A model generated the notes under the pieces. It was not told the DNA's origin. It was given only the letters and a program-made list of their open reading frames with translations, and searched no databases. A program made the translations under genes and the position numbers. A DNA stretch of 64,000 nt from Rhodocyclaceae bacterium (GTDB lineage Bacteria > Pseudomonadota > Gammaproteobacteria > Burkholderiales > Rhodocyclaceae): NCBI GenBank assembly GCA_030681195.1, contig JAUXXJ010000056.1:1-64000 (forward strand). The letters run 5' to 3'. Positions 8,374 to 17,744 of the stretch are shown here, piece by piece. The stretch's first letter is position 1. Each line of letters begins with the position of its first letter.

Positions 8374-8397
8374 AAATGTCGGCGCTGGCGGGACGGC
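8374..8397 (+). repeat. dispersed 24-bp repeat, copy 4
   Basis: Perfect 20-bp core, 39 bp before the CBS-protein start and in its presumed promoter/leader. Confidence 0.88.
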
Positions 8398-8436
8398 GTC
8401 GGCTTGCGGTAGAGTCGCGCCGAGGAGGGGGATGCG

Positions 8437-9072
8437 ATGTTCTACATACAGGGCATAGCCGGCCAGGAGTTCAAGGGGTCGCTGGAAGAGTTGGGGCGGG
8501 TACGGGCGGTATCCGGGGTGCGGGCGGTCGGGGCGGTGCAGCCGGTCGGGTCGTACGAATCGATTGCCGCAGCCGCCATCGAGCAAGGGCCGGGGCCGCA
8601 GGAGGAGGCGATCCACGCCTATCGGTCCATGGTGCAGCCTGACCTGGATCGCGGCCCGCTCTATCACGCCGGGCAGATCATGCGTCGCGAGGTGGTGACC
8701 GTGCTGGATACGGATCGGGTCGCGCAAGCCTGGCGCGTGTTGCGCGACCATGACATCCGCCAGGCACCGGTACTGGATGTCGGCGGGCGTCTGGTGGGGA
8801 TCGTGGGTGAGCGGGATCTGCTGATGACGATCAATGTCGATGGTGGCGAAATTTTCGACATACTGGGCCGCAATGTGGCGGACGTAATGACTTCGCCGGT
8901 GGTCGCCGCCGCACCGGTGACCGACCTCCGGCGCATTGCGCGGGTGATGCTCGACCATGACGTGGATGGCGTGCCGATTCTGGACGAAACGGAAAACCTG
9001 ATCGGTTTCATCTCGCGTAGCGACATCCTGCGCGCGGTGATCATCGACCCGCCCCTCAGTCTGTGGCGCTGA
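8437..9072 (+). CDS. tandem CBS-domain protein
   Basis: A 211-residue soluble protein. The N-terminal 75 residues match no family I recognise; two CBS motifs follow (about 82-135 and 147-205), with the typical patterns MRREVVTV...VGIVGERDLL and MTSPVVAAAPV...IGFISRSDILR. CBS pairs bind adenine nucleotides or S-adenosylmethionine and gate partner proteins, but no partner is fused here. GAGGAGGGGG precedes the ATG. It ends just before the rnf leader and might be co-regulated with it; no link is shown. Confidence 0.8.
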   Translation: MFYIQGIAGQEFKGSLEELGRVRAVSGVRAVGAVQPVGSYESIAAAAIEQGPGPQEEAIHAYRSMVQPDLDRGPLYHAGQIMRREVVTVLDTDRVAQAWRVLRDHDIRQAPVLDVGGRLVGIVGERDLLMTINVDGGEIFDILGRNVADVMTSPVVAAAPVTDLRRIARVMLDHDVDGVPILDETENLIGFISRSDILRAVIIDPPLSLWR

Positions 9073-9107
9073 AAAGTTTCATTTATAGAAAGTATTAAAA
9101 GCCTTGT

Positions 9108-9137
9108 TTGCTGCGCTGCCGCAAAGTTGCCTATACT
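9108..9137 (+). promoter_or_regulatory. candidate sigma-70 promoter of the rnf operon
   Basis: TATACT (9132-9137) is a good -10; TTGCTG (9108-9113) with 18-bp spacing is a weak -35. Transcription would start near 9144, which is where the folded leader begins. Confidence 0.45.
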
Positions 9138-9142
9138 CTGAC

Positions 9143-9250
9143 GGATCACGAACAGGCGCAGGGCGCAACCCGGCGCGTGTCTTCATGAAAAGGCAATAAG
9201 CCGCCTTTTCCTTCCCGTTGGCCGGGCAACCCCGGTCACGCCGTGATGGT
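9143..9250 (+). ncRNA. structured 5' leader of the rnf operon, class unknown
   Basis: ATCACG (9145-9150) can pair with CGTGAT (9242-9247) to close about 90 nt that contain two further hairpins: AAAAGGC/GCCTTTT (near 9187-9208) and GGCCGGG/CCCGGTC (near 9220-9237). About 115 nt remain before rnfB. This could be a cis-regulatory RNA; it does not match a riboswitch consensus I know. The folding is by eye only. Confidence 0.35.
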
Positions 9251-9364
9251 CTTGGAAAGGCATGCTCGCAAGGCGTACCTTTGCTTGATCACAGAGTTCG
9301 CTCTTGCCTGATTGCGAGTGCGTTTTTTTGGTCACGGTATCTCAACGGGAGAGTTATTTTTCTC

Positions 9365-10246
9365 ATGGAAGCGTTTTCGGGTCTTGCGACTGCAGCCATC
9401 TTCATGGCGGCGCTGGGCGTTGTGCTGGCGGGCTTGCTCGCCTATGCCAATCGCAAGCTGTTTGTCTATGAGGACCCGCGCATCGAGCAGGTCGAGGATC
9501 TGCTGCCCAAGTCGAATTGCGGCGCCTGTGGCCAGCCCGGTTGCCGCAGCTTTGCCGAGAAAGTGATCGACGGCGACGTTGTTCCGGCGGCTTGCACGGT
9601 GAGTTCGCCCGAGCAGCGCCAGGGGATTGCCGATCTGCTCGGGGTGACCGCCGGCAATATCGAGAAGAAAGTGGCCCGTCTTGCATGTGCGGGCGGCAAG
9701 CATGTTGCGTTTACCCGCGCCCGCTATGCCGGCCTGAAGACCTGCCGCGCGGCGGCGGTGGTGGGTGGGGGTGGCAAGGAGTGCGCCTGGGGTTGTCTCG
9801 GCTTGGGCGATTGCGAGGTGGTCTGCGATTTCGATGCGCTGCACTTGGATAGCCATGGCCTGCCGGTGGTCGATGCCGACAAGTGCTCGGCCTGCAACGA
9901 TTGTGTCGAGGTCTGCCCGAAGGGCTTGTTCTCGCTCGAACCGATCAGCCATCGTCTGTGGGTCGCCTGCAAGAACCAGGCGGATGGCGATACGGCCGAG
10001 GCCTCCTGCGAGGTGGCCTGCACGGCGTGCGGAAAATGCGTCGCCGACGCACCCCCCGGCCTGATACAACTCAACGGTCAACTTGCGGCAATCCGTTATG
10101 AGCTGAATCAGTGGGCGACACGCGGACCAATCGAGCGTTGCCCGACCGGCGCCATTATCTGGTTTGAAAAAACCAACCTGCCCGTCAAGGGCGCGGCGGC
10201 CAAAAAAATCCTGCGGCAGGACGCGCTGCCTCAGTTGATGCAATGA
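9365..10246 (+). CDS. rnfB: Rnf complex iron-sulfur subunit RnfB
   Basis: A 293-residue subunit that receives electrons from ferredoxin at the cytoplasmic face of Rnf. An N-terminal membrane helix (about 5-25) precedes the [4Fe-4S] motif NCGACGQPGC with its fourth Cys in PAACT. A segment RYAGLKTCRAAAVVGGGGKEC...GCLGLGDCEVVC follows, which is typical of RnfB from strict anaerobes. Then come ferredoxin-type clusters CSACNDCVEVCPKG and CTACGKC. In Proteobacteria rnfA normally precedes rnfB; here rnfB leads the operon and is followed by nifJ. Confidence 0.93.
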   Translation: MEAFSGLATAAIFMAALGVVLAGLLAYANRKLFVYEDPRIEQVEDLLPKSNCGACGQPGCRSFAEKVIDGDVVPAACTVSSPEQRQGIADLLGVTAGNIEKKVARLACAGGKHVAFTRARYAGLKTCRAAAVVGGGGKECAWGCLGLGDCEVVCDFDALHLDSHGLPVVDADKCSACNDCVEVCPKGLFSLEPISHRLWVACKNQADGDTAEASCEVACTACGKCVADAPPGLIQLNGQLAAIRYELNQWATRGPIERCPTGAIIWFEKTNLPVKGAAAKKILRQDALPQLMQ

Positions 10247-10299
10247 GTTGCATTGAACCAACACAAACAAAGACAAAGCAAATTACCAGGGAGCCAGTC

Positions 10300-13200
10300 A
10301 TGTTGATGAATCTGTTCAAGCCAGCCAAGGGTGAAGCCGACAAGACCGATGCGGTCAAGTATCCGGGGGTGCGCGATGCCGTCGATGGCAATACCGCCGT
10401 CATCCACGTCGAGCGTGAGTCCTCCGATGCGGCGGGCGCGTATCCGATTACGCCGTCGACACAGATGGGCGAGTTCTGGTCCGAGGAAGTGGCCAAAGGC
10501 CACCTGAACATCAGCAACAAGCCGTTGATCTTCATCGAGCCGGAATCCGAACACGCGGCGGCAGGCGTGACCGCCGGCATGTCAATGGCCGGCCTGCGCG
10601 CGACGAACTTCTCCTCGGCGCAGGGCGTGGCCTTCATGCACGAGTCGCTCTACGGTGCCGTCGGCAAGCGGCTGCCTTACATTCTCAACATGGGCTGTCG
10701 CGCCATCACCAAGGCCTCGCTCAACGTGCATTGCAGCCACGATGACTATCACTGCGTCGATGACACCGGTTTCATCCAGGTGATGGCGAAGAATGCCACC
10801 GAAGCGGCTGACCTCAATCTTATCGGCCGCAAGATCGCCGAGCTGTCGTTGACGCCGGCCATCATCGGCCAGGACGGCTTCCTGACGACGCACCTGATCG
10901 AATCCGCGCTACTCCCCGAGCGCGAGCTGGTCGAAGAATTCTGCGGTAAACCGGACGACATCATTGACACGCCGACACCAGCGCAGGCGATGTTGTATGG
11001 TCCGAAGCGCCGCCGCGTGCCGGCGATCTGGGACGTCGATGTGCCAATGGTTTCCGGCACGGTGCAGAACCAGGATGCCTACATGCAGGCCACCGCTGGC
11101 CAGCGCCCCTATTTCTTCGATCACATCGCGCAGATCACCGACAGCTGCATGGCCGAATACGCCGGGCTGACCGGCCGCAAGTACCAGCGCGTGGCGACCT
11201 TCAAGATCGAGGATGCGGATTACCTGATCGTCGGTATGGGCAGCATGATCGTGCAGGCCGAGTGCGTCGCCGACTATCTGCGCGAGACGCGCAAGCTCAA
11301 GATTGGCGTGGTGAACATCACCATGTTCCGCCCCTTCCCCGGCGATTTGCTGGGCAGCATCCTCAAAGGCAGGAAAGGCATCGTCGTCCTCGAGCGGACC
11401 GACCAGCCACTCGCTGAAGATCTGCCGCTGATGCGCGAAGTGCGCGCCACCGTTAGCAAGTGTCTTGAGAACGGACAAGTCGGCGCTGGCGAGGCGGCAC
11501 CCTTCCCCGGCTATGCCAGTTATGGCGCCGGCGAAATGCCGCGCCTGTATTCCGGTTGCTACGGTCTGGGTTCGCGCGATCTGCAGCCCGAGGGCCTGAT
11601 TGGGGCCATCGAGAACATGCTGCCCGAGGGCGGCAAGCGCAAGTTTTTCTACCTGTCCATCGACTTCGCGCGCGATCCGCTCAATCCCAAGGATGAAGTG
11701 CACCAGCAGGATCTGCAGGAGAAGTATCCGCAGATCAAGGCGCTAGGGGTTCGCGGTAGCGAGAATCCCAACCTGTTGCCCAAGGGCGCGATCACGGCGC
11801 GGATGCACTCGGTCGGCGGTTGGGGTGCGATCACCACCGGCAAGAACCTGGCAATGACGCTGTTCGAGCTACTCGGCTGGGACATCAAGGCCAACCCGAA
11901 ATACGGTTCCGAGAAAAAGGGCCAGCCGACCACCTACTACCTGTCGGCCGCACCGGAACCCATCCGCATCAACTGCGAATACACCTATGTGGATGTGGTG
12001 CTCTCGCCGGATCCCAATGTCTTCGGTCACTCCAATCCGCTCTCCGGACTGAAGAAGGGCGGCGTCTTCATTATCCAGTCGAACCTCGGTGAGGAGACCT
12101 GGGCGAGCTTCCCCTTGTGGGCGCAGAAGTTCATCGTCGATAACGAGATCCACGTCTTCTACATCGACGCCTTCCAGGTCGCTCGTGACGAGGCGGGCTC
12201 TGCCGATCTGCAATTGCGCATGCAGGGCATCGCCTTCCAGGGTGCCTTCTTTGCTGCCAGCCCGACCATGAAAAATGCCGGCCTGACCGAAAACGCGCTG
12301 TTCACCGCCATCGAGGCACAGTTGCAGTCCAAGTTCGGCGGCAAGGGTGCGCGCGTGGTGCAGGACAATCTGCGCGTGGTCAAGCGCGGTTTCACCGAGC
12401 TGAAGGAAATCACCGAGAAGGAAGTGGGCAAGACGCGCAAGGCCTATGCCAAGAAGGATGCCGGTCTGCCGATCATGCTGCAGCAACTGCCGGCTGGCGA
12501 CGGCAAGGTCAGCGACATTCACCGTTTCTGGGAGCAGACGGGCAACTTCTATCTCACCGGCAAGGGCTCCGACAACCTCGTCGATCCCTTCATCGGCGCT
12601 GCGCTGATGCCCGCCGCCACCGGCGTGTTCCGCGACATGACCGGCATCCGCTTCGAGCATCCGGTGTGGATTGCCGAGAACTGTACGGCCTGTGGCAACT
12701 GCTATGTCGAGTGTCCGGATTCCGCCATTCCCGGCCTGGTCAGCGCGATTGGCGATGTCTTCAATACCTGCATCAACCGCATTGAAACCAGCGGCACGCC
12801 GACGCGCTTCCTGCGCCGTGCGGTGCGCACCGTCGAGAAGAAGCTGCGCGGCTTGGTCGACAGCGTCGGCGGCGCGGTGCGTCCGCTGATGGACCGTGCC
12901 ATGAGCGAAGCCGTGGCCGAGGCACCAGAGGCCGACCGCGCGTCGATGTCGGGCGAATTCACCCTGCTGCAGGTACAGCTCGCTGGCTTCCAGTTCGCCG
13001 CCACCAAGCCTTACTGGCAGCAGAAGGAGAAAAAGCAGAAGGGTACCGGTGGACTGTTCTCGATTACCATCAATCCCTACACCTGCAAGGCCTGTGCGCT
13101 GTGCGTCAAGGTCTGCGAAGACGATGCCCTGCAGATGGTCACGCAGACCGACGACTCAACCGACAAGCTGCGCCGCGACTGGAATTTCTGGCTCGATCTG

Positions 13201-15210
13201 CCGACCACGCCAAAGGAATATGCGCGCATCGACAGCCTCGACGAGAAGATCGGTGCGCTGGAGACGCTGCTGCTCGACAAGCAGGCCTATAACTCGATGA
13301 ACTGCGGCGACGGCGCCTGCCTCGGTTGCGGCGAGAAGACGGCGATTCACCTGTTTACCTCGACGGTGACGGCGCTAATGCAGCCGCGCGTCAAGGCGTT
13401 TACCGAAAAGCTCGATGACCTGATCGCCAAGCTCGAACAGCACATGCGCATCAAGTTGGCGTCCGCTGTTGATCTGACCGATACCCTGGCCGTCGTCAAG
13501 GCGGTCGAGGCGACCGGCCAGCACGATCTCACCCTGTCCAACCTTGCCTCGAAGCTCAACGAGAACAAGCCGTCGCAATTGCTTGATCCGCAGTGGGTGA
13601 AAAACATCGCCCAGCTGCTCGAAAAGCTCAAGGATCTCAAGTGGCGCTATGTCGAAGGCCCGACCGGCCGTGGTCGCGCCGACATGGGCGTGGTTAACGC
13701 AACGGGCTGCACCTCGGTATGGGGGGCCACCTGGCCCTTCCACCCCTACCCATTCCCCTGGACCTCGCATCTCTTTCAGGATTCACCGTCGGTGGCGATG
13801 GGCCTGTTCGAGGGCCACATGGCCAAGATGGCCGAGGGCTTCAAGGCCGTGCGCATCGCCGAGAAGGAGTTGGCCGGCGATTATCTGCCGGATCGCGACG
13901 ATGATTTCTTCCGTCGCTTTACCTGGAGCAAGTTCTCCGAAGAAGAATGGCTGCTGTGTCCGCCGGTCGTTGCCATTGGCGGTGACGGCGCAATGTACGA
14001 CATCGGCTTTCAGAATCTCTCGCGCGCCATGATGTCCGGCATGCCGGTCAAGGTGTTGGTCGTCGATACGCAGGTGTATTCCAACACCGGCGGTCAGGCT
14101 TGTACGTCCGGCTTCATCTCCCAAGTGTCCGACATGGCGCCTTACGGTGCGGCCCAGCGTGGCAAGCAGGAGACCCGCAAGGAAATCTCGCTGATCGGCA
14201 TGGCGCACCGTACCGCCTACGTTGCCCAAGGCACCATCGCGCATGTGAACCATCTGCTCGAAAGCTATATCGACGGCCTCAACAGCCGTCGCCCGGCGCT
14301 GTTCAACATCTATGCCGTCTGCCCGCCCGAGCATGGCGTCGGCGACGACAAGAGCGTGGATCAGAGCAAGCTCGCTGTGGAAAGTCGCGCCTATCCGCTG
14401 TTCCGCTTCGATCCGGATGCCGGTATTACCTTCCACCAGACGGTGAGCCTTGAAGGCAATCCGGCGCTTGAACAGGATTGGCCAACCTATACGCTGAAAT
14501 ATGTCGCGGAAAATGGCAGCCATGAAACCATGACGCTGCCACTGACCTTCGCCGACTTTGCCGCCACCGAGGCGCGCTTCCTCAAGCAGTTCAAGAAGGC
14601 GCCGTCCGAGACCTGGAACGATAACATGGTGATGCTCGCCGACTTCCTGCAGATGGACGAGGATGAGCGCGACGGCAGGTTCCCCTACATCTGGGCGGTT
14701 GATCAGAAGAATCGCCTGATGCGCCTCTTGGTCAGCCAGGAACTGGCGCGTTCTACCGAGGAGCGGCTGCATTTCTGGCGCCAGCTCAAGAATATCGCCG
14801 GCGTCGATGCCACTGCAGGCAGCGAGGATGCCGTGACCGAGCGCGTACGGGCCGAATTGCTGGCCAAGGTTGCGGCCAGCCTGGGCATGTCGGGCAGCGA
14901 TTTTGCGGCAGCGAGTAGCGCAAGTGCCGTCTCGCCAGCGCCGACTTCTGGCGGTGGTGACTATGAGGCGGTGTGGGTCGAGTCGCCCGAGTGCACGGCC
15001 TGCGACGAGTGCATCAACATCGCCCCGAAAACCTTCGCCTACAACGACCAGAAGCTGGCGGTGGTCATCAACCCGAAGGGCAACAAGTTCGCCGACATCG
15101 TCAAGTCGGCCGAGAAGTGCACGGCGGGCTGTATTCATCCGGGTACGCCGTGGAACATGGGCGAGCCGGGTATCGACAAGCTGATGGCGCGCGCTGCTAA
15201 GTTCAATTAA
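10300..15210 (+). CDS. nifJ: giant NifJ-type 2-oxoacid:ferredoxin oxidoreductase
   Basis: A single-chain pyruvate:ferredoxin/flavodoxin oxidoreductase homologue of 1636 residues, against about 1200 for standard NifJ. In order: the alpha domain with AYPITPST near residue 48; the gamma domain (about 490-740); ferredoxin motifs CTACGNCYVEC (about 794) and CKACALCVKVC (about 929), separated by an unusually long helical insert; then the thiamine-diphosphate domain with GDGACLGCGE, GGDGAMYDIGF (about 1227) and YSNTGGQ (about 1262). A C-terminal single-cluster ferredoxin module is added (CTACDEC...CTAGC, about 1563-1610). It contains two in-frame dispersed repeats. Its location inside the rnf operon suggests direct ferredoxin feeding of Rnf. 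The substrate is probably pyruvate but unproven. ATG at 10300 has AGGGAG upstream. Confidence 0.9.
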   Translation: MLMNLFKPAKGEADKTDAVKYPGVRDAVDGNTAVIHVERESSDAAGAYPITPSTQMGEFWSEEVAKGHLNISNKPLIFIEPESEHAAAGVTAGMSMAGLRATNFSSAQGVAFMHESLYGAVGKRLPYILNMGCRAITKASLNVHCSHDDYHCVDDTGFIQVMAKNATEAADLNLIGRKIAELSLTPAIIGQDGFLTTHLIESALLPERELVEEFCGKPDDIIDTPTPAQAMLYGPKRRRVPAIWDVDVPMVSGTVQNQDAYMQATAGQRPYFFDHIAQITDSCMAEYAGLTGRKYQRVATFKIEDADYLIVGMGSMIVQAECVADYLRETRKLKIGVVNITMFRPFPGDLLGSILKGRKGIVVLERTDQPLAEDLPLMREVRATVSKCLENGQVGAGEAAPFPGYASYGAGEMPRLYSGCYGLGSRDLQPEGLIGAIENMLPEGGKRKFFYLSIDFARDPLNPKDEVHQQDLQEKYPQIKALGVRGSENPNLLPKGAITARMHSVGGWGAITTGKNLAMTLFELLGWDIKANPKYGSEKKGQPTTYYLSAAPEPIRINCEYTYVDVVLSPDPNVFGHSNPLSGLKKGGVFIIQSNLGEETWASFPLWAQKFIVDNEIHVFYIDAFQVARDEAGSADLQLRMQGIAFQGAFFAASPTMKNAGLTENALFTAIEAQLQSKFGGKGARVVQDNLRVVKRGFTELKEITEKEVGKTRKAYAKKDAGLPIMLQQLPAGDGKVSDIHRFWEQTGNFYLTGKGSDNLVDPFIGAALMPAATGVFRDMTGIRFEHPVWIAENCTACGNCYVECPDSAIPGLVSAIGDVFNTCINRIETSGTPTRFLRRAVRTVEKKLRGLVDSVGGAVRPLMDRAMSEAVAEAPEADRASMSGEFTLLQVQLAGFQFAATKPYWQQKEKKQKGTGGLFSITINPYTCKACALCVKVCEDDALQMVTQTDDSTDKLRRDWNFWLDLPTTPKEYARIDSLDEKIGALETLLLDKQAYNSMNCGDGACLGCGEKTAIHLFTSTVTALMQPRVKAFTEKLDDLIAKLEQHMRIKLASAVDLTDTLAVVKAVEATGQHDLTLSNLASKLNENKPSQLLDPQWVKNIAQLLEKLKDLKWRYVEGPTGRGRADMGVVNATGCTSVWGATWPFHPYPFPWTSHLFQDSPSVAMGLFEGHMAKMAEGFKAVRIAEKELAGDYLPDRDDDFFRRFTWSKFSEEEWLLCPPVVAIGGDGAMYDIGFQNLSRAMMSGMPVKVLVVDTQVYSNTGGQACTSGFISQVSDMAPYGAAQRGKQETRKEISLIGMAHRTAYVAQGTIAHVNHLLESYIDGLNSRRPALFNIYAVCPPEHGVGDDKSVDQSKLAVESRAYPLFRFDPDAGITFHQTVSLEGNPALEQDWPTYTLKYVAENGSHETMTLPLTFADFAATEARFLKQFKKAPSETWNDNMVMLADFLQMDEDERDGRFPYIWAVDQKNRLMRLLVSQELARSTEERLHFWRQLKNIAGVDATAGSEDAVTERVRAELLAKVAASLGMSGSDFAAASSASAVSPAPTSGGGDYEAVWVESPECTACDECINIAPKTFAYNDQKLAVVINPKGNKFADIVKSAEKCTAGCIHPGTPWNMGEPGIDKLMARAAKFN
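11479..11498 (+). repeat. dispersed repeat, copy 5 (inside nifJ, core only)
   Basis: Core with 2 mismatches, without the A run. Read in frame as QVGAGEAA in the alpha/gamma region of NifJ. Could be coincidental. Confidence 0.5.
14926..14949 (-). repeat. dispersed 24-bp repeat, copy 6 (inside nifJ)
   Basis: Minus-strand copy with 1 core mismatch. Read in frame as AVSPAPTS in the linker between the thiamine domain and the extra C-terminal ferredoxin of NifJ. Confidence 0.85.
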
Positions 15211-15219
15211 GCGACGGCG

Positions 15220-16584
15220 ATGAAGCTGCTCTCCTACTTTCGCGGCGAAGCCTTTCAGCGCGGCGTGCATCCGCCGGCGAACAAGCTGACGGCGGGTACA
15301 AAAATCCGTCGCCTGCCGTTCCCGCCACGGGTGATCGTGCCCTTGTCGCAGCACATCGGCAAGGTGCCGCGCCCGATCGTCAAGCTGGGCCAGGAAGTGG
15401 TGCGCGGCGAGCCAATCGCGCGTACGGATGACTGGCTGTCGGTACCGCATCATGCGCCACTGACCGGGGTGGTCGAGTTCATCGGCCTGCGTCCGGGCGT
15501 GCGCGGGTCGTGGGTCGAGTCGATCGTTATCCGTGCCCATCCGGGTGCCACCCAGGAAGATCTGTGGGGCCAGGCCCGTGACCTCACGGATGCGGGCAGC
15601 AGCGACATCCTGCAAATGATTTGGGATACCGGCATGGTCGGTCTTGGCGGCGCTGCTTTTCCGACGCATGCCAAGCTGACGGTGCCGAAGCAGGCCAAGG
15701 TGCACACGCTGGTGGTCAACGGCTGCGAGTGCGAGCCGTATCTCACCTGCGACCATCGGGTGATGATCGAGCAGGCCGACGATCTGGTGCAAGGCATTCG
15801 CTATGGCATGCGCGCCACCGGGGCGGGGCGGGCGATTGTTGGCATCGAGGACAACAAGCGTGATGCGCGCGATGCCGTCGAGGCGGCGATCAAGCGTGCC
15901 GGCAATGTGTCTGAGGGCGAGATTTATGCCGAGATGGTGCCGACCAAATATCCGCAAGGCTCGGAAAAAATGCTGCTGATGGCGCTGTTCGGCATCGAGA
16001 TTCCGGCGGGTCAACTGCCCGTCTCGCTCGGCATGGTCGTCAATAACGTCGGCACGCTGGCGGCACTGGGCAAGTTGCTGCCGGCCGGCCGTGGCTTGAC
16101 CGAGCGGGTGGTGACCATTACCGGTCCGGGCGTGGCTAAGCCGGGCGACTACATCGTGCCGCTCGGTACGCCGCTGCGTTTCGTGCTCGACTATGCCGGC
16201 GCACCGGATGTCGATGCCAAGCAGATCATTCTTGGCGGGCCGATGATGGGGCAGGCTGCCGCGTCGCTCGATGTGCCGATCACCAAGGGCATGTCCGGCG
16301 TGCTGGTGATGCGTGCCGACGACATGGCCCTCCAGGCCGACCGCAAGACCTATCCCTGCATCAAGTGCGCCGAGTGCGTCGAATCCTGCCCGATGGGCCT
16401 GAATCCCTCGACGCTCGGCATGCTGGCCGCCAAGCGCGAATATGACCGGATGGGCGCGGAGTACTACCTCGGCGAGTGCTTCGAGTGCGGCTGTTGTTCC
16501 TATGTCTGTCCGTCGAACATTCCGCTGGTACAACAATTCCGCGTCGCCAAGCAGATCCTGCGCGAGAAAGCGATCGCCAAATGA
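15220..16584 (+). CDS. rnfC: Rnf complex subunit RnfC
   Basis: A 454-residue peripheral Rnf subunit that binds NAD(H) and FMN. The GLGGAAFPTHAKL loop (about 143-155) is the glycine-rich nucleotide site, NGCECEPYLTCDH is the RnfC/NuoF signature, and two ferredoxin-type [4Fe-4S] motifs lie near the C-terminus (CIKCAECVESCPMG and CFECGCCSYVCPS). The length is typical of short RnfC without the long alanine/lysine-rich tail of enterobacteria. Its stop overlaps the rnfD start (ATGA). Confidence 0.95.
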   Translation: MKLLSYFRGEAFQRGVHPPANKLTAGTKIRRLPFPPRVIVPLSQHIGKVPRPIVKLGQEVVRGEPIARTDDWLSVPHHAPLTGVVEFIGLRPGVRGSWVESIVIRAHPGATQEDLWGQARDLTDAGSSDILQMIWDTGMVGLGGAAFPTHAKLTVPKQAKVHTLVVNGCECEPYLTCDHRVMIEQADDLVQGIRYGMRATGAGRAIVGIEDNKRDARDAVEAAIKRAGNVSEGEIYAEMVPTKYPQGSEKMLLMALFGIEIPAGQLPVSLGMVVNNVGTLAALGKLLPAGRGLTERVVTITGPGVAKPGDYIVPLGTPLRFVLDYAGAPDVDAKQIILGGPMMGQAAASLDVPITKGMSGVLVMRADDMALQADRKTYPCIKCAECVESCPMGLNPSTLGMLAAKREYDRMGAEYYLGECFECGCCSYVCPSNIPLVQQFRVAKQILREKAIAK

Positions 16585-17744
16585 GTATTGAAATTCGTTC
16601 TGCGCCCCACATCAAGGCGCCACGCTCCGTCGAACAGATCATGCGCCATGTCGTCTGGTCGCTGCTGCCGGTATGTGCCTTCTATGTTTTTCAGTACGGC
16701 CTGTCGGCGCTGGCCTCGCTGGTCGTGGTGACCGGCAGTTGCCTGCTCACCGAACGCTGGTTTACCAAAACCGGCACGCAGTCGGGCGACATTTCCGACT
16801 ATTCCGCCGTCATCACCGGCCTGCTGCTGGCGCTATCGCTGCCACCGGGCTTCCCGTTGTGGATGGGGGCAGTGGCCGGCTTCGTCGCCATCGCGCTGGG
16901 CAAGGCACTGTTCGGCGGCATCGGTTTCAACGTCTTCAATCCGGCACTGGTGGGCCGTGCCTTCGTGCAGGCAGCTTTTCCGCAGGCGATTGCGAGCTAT
17001 ACGCCGTCCTTCCTGCCCGGCCGTTTCCACGAAATGATCCCGTCGTCGATGACCCTGCCGCTGATGCAGCCGGCCGACATGATGATTTGGCTCAAGGCCA
17101 AGCAACTTGATGCGCTGGCTGGCGCGACGCCGCTGGCGAAATGGAAGTTCGAGGGCGTGCTGGTGGGCGCCGAAGAACTGCTCACCTCCTTGTCCGGCCA
17201 TATGGCGGTCGGCCCTTCGCCGCTGCTGATCCTCCTGTGTGGCGCCTATCTGGCTTTCCGTCGTTACATGGACTGGCGGATTCCCGCCGCAGTCATTGGC
17301 ACGGCCGGCCTGACGGCCTGGCTGTTATTCGCTTTCGACAGCACGCATTATCCCAATCCCTTCTTCATGCTGTTCTCCGGCGGCCTGATTCTCGGCGCGG
17401 TGTACATGGCGACCGACATGGCGACCTCGCCGGTGACACCCAAGGGCATGTGGGTGTATGGCGCCTTGATCGGTCTGCTGACGGTGGTGATCCGTTATTA
17501 CAGTGGTCTGCCGGAAGGGGTGATGTACGCGATTTTGCTCGCCAATGCAGCGACGCCGCTGATCGAGAAGGTGACGCAGCCAACGCCATTCGGCAAGAGG
17601 GCTTTCAGCCTCTTCGGGCGAAAGAAGAAAAAAGCCTCGTATGCCCTGCATCCGGGCTATATCTCGCGTGAGGATGCGGGTGCGGTGACGCCGCAGAAAC
17701 GCTTTCTGTCCAACAAGCCCAAACCACCGGAGCGTGAGTCATGA
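16581..17744 (+). CDS. rnfD: Rnf complex membrane subunit RnfD
   Basis: A 387-residue integral membrane subunit with about nine hydrophobic helices. AGATPLA (about 177-183) carries the threonine to which FMN is covalently bound in RnfD/NqrB, and FNPALVGRAF is the conserved family motif. Together with RnfG, RnfE and RnfA it forms the ion-translocating membrane part. It overlaps rnfC and rnfG by 4 bp each. Confidence 0.95.
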   Translation: MSIEIRSAPHIKAPRSVEQIMRHVVWSLLPVCAFYVFQYGLSALASLVVVTGSCLLTERWFTKTGTQSGDISDYSAVITGLLLALSLPPGFPLWMGAVAGFVAIALGKALFGGIGFNVFNPALVGRAFVQAAFPQAIASYTPSFLPGRFHEMIPSSMTLPLMQPADMMIWLKAKQLDALAGATPLAKWKFEGVLVGAEELLTSLSGHMAVGPSPLLILLCGAYLAFRRYMDWRIPAAVIGTAGLTAWLLFAFDSTHYPNPFFMLFSGGLILGAVYMATDMATSPVTPKGMWVYGALIGLLTVVIRYYSGLPEGVMYAILLANAATPLIEKVTQPTPFGKRAFSLFGRKKKKASYALHPGYISREDAGAVTPQKRFLSNKPKPPERES

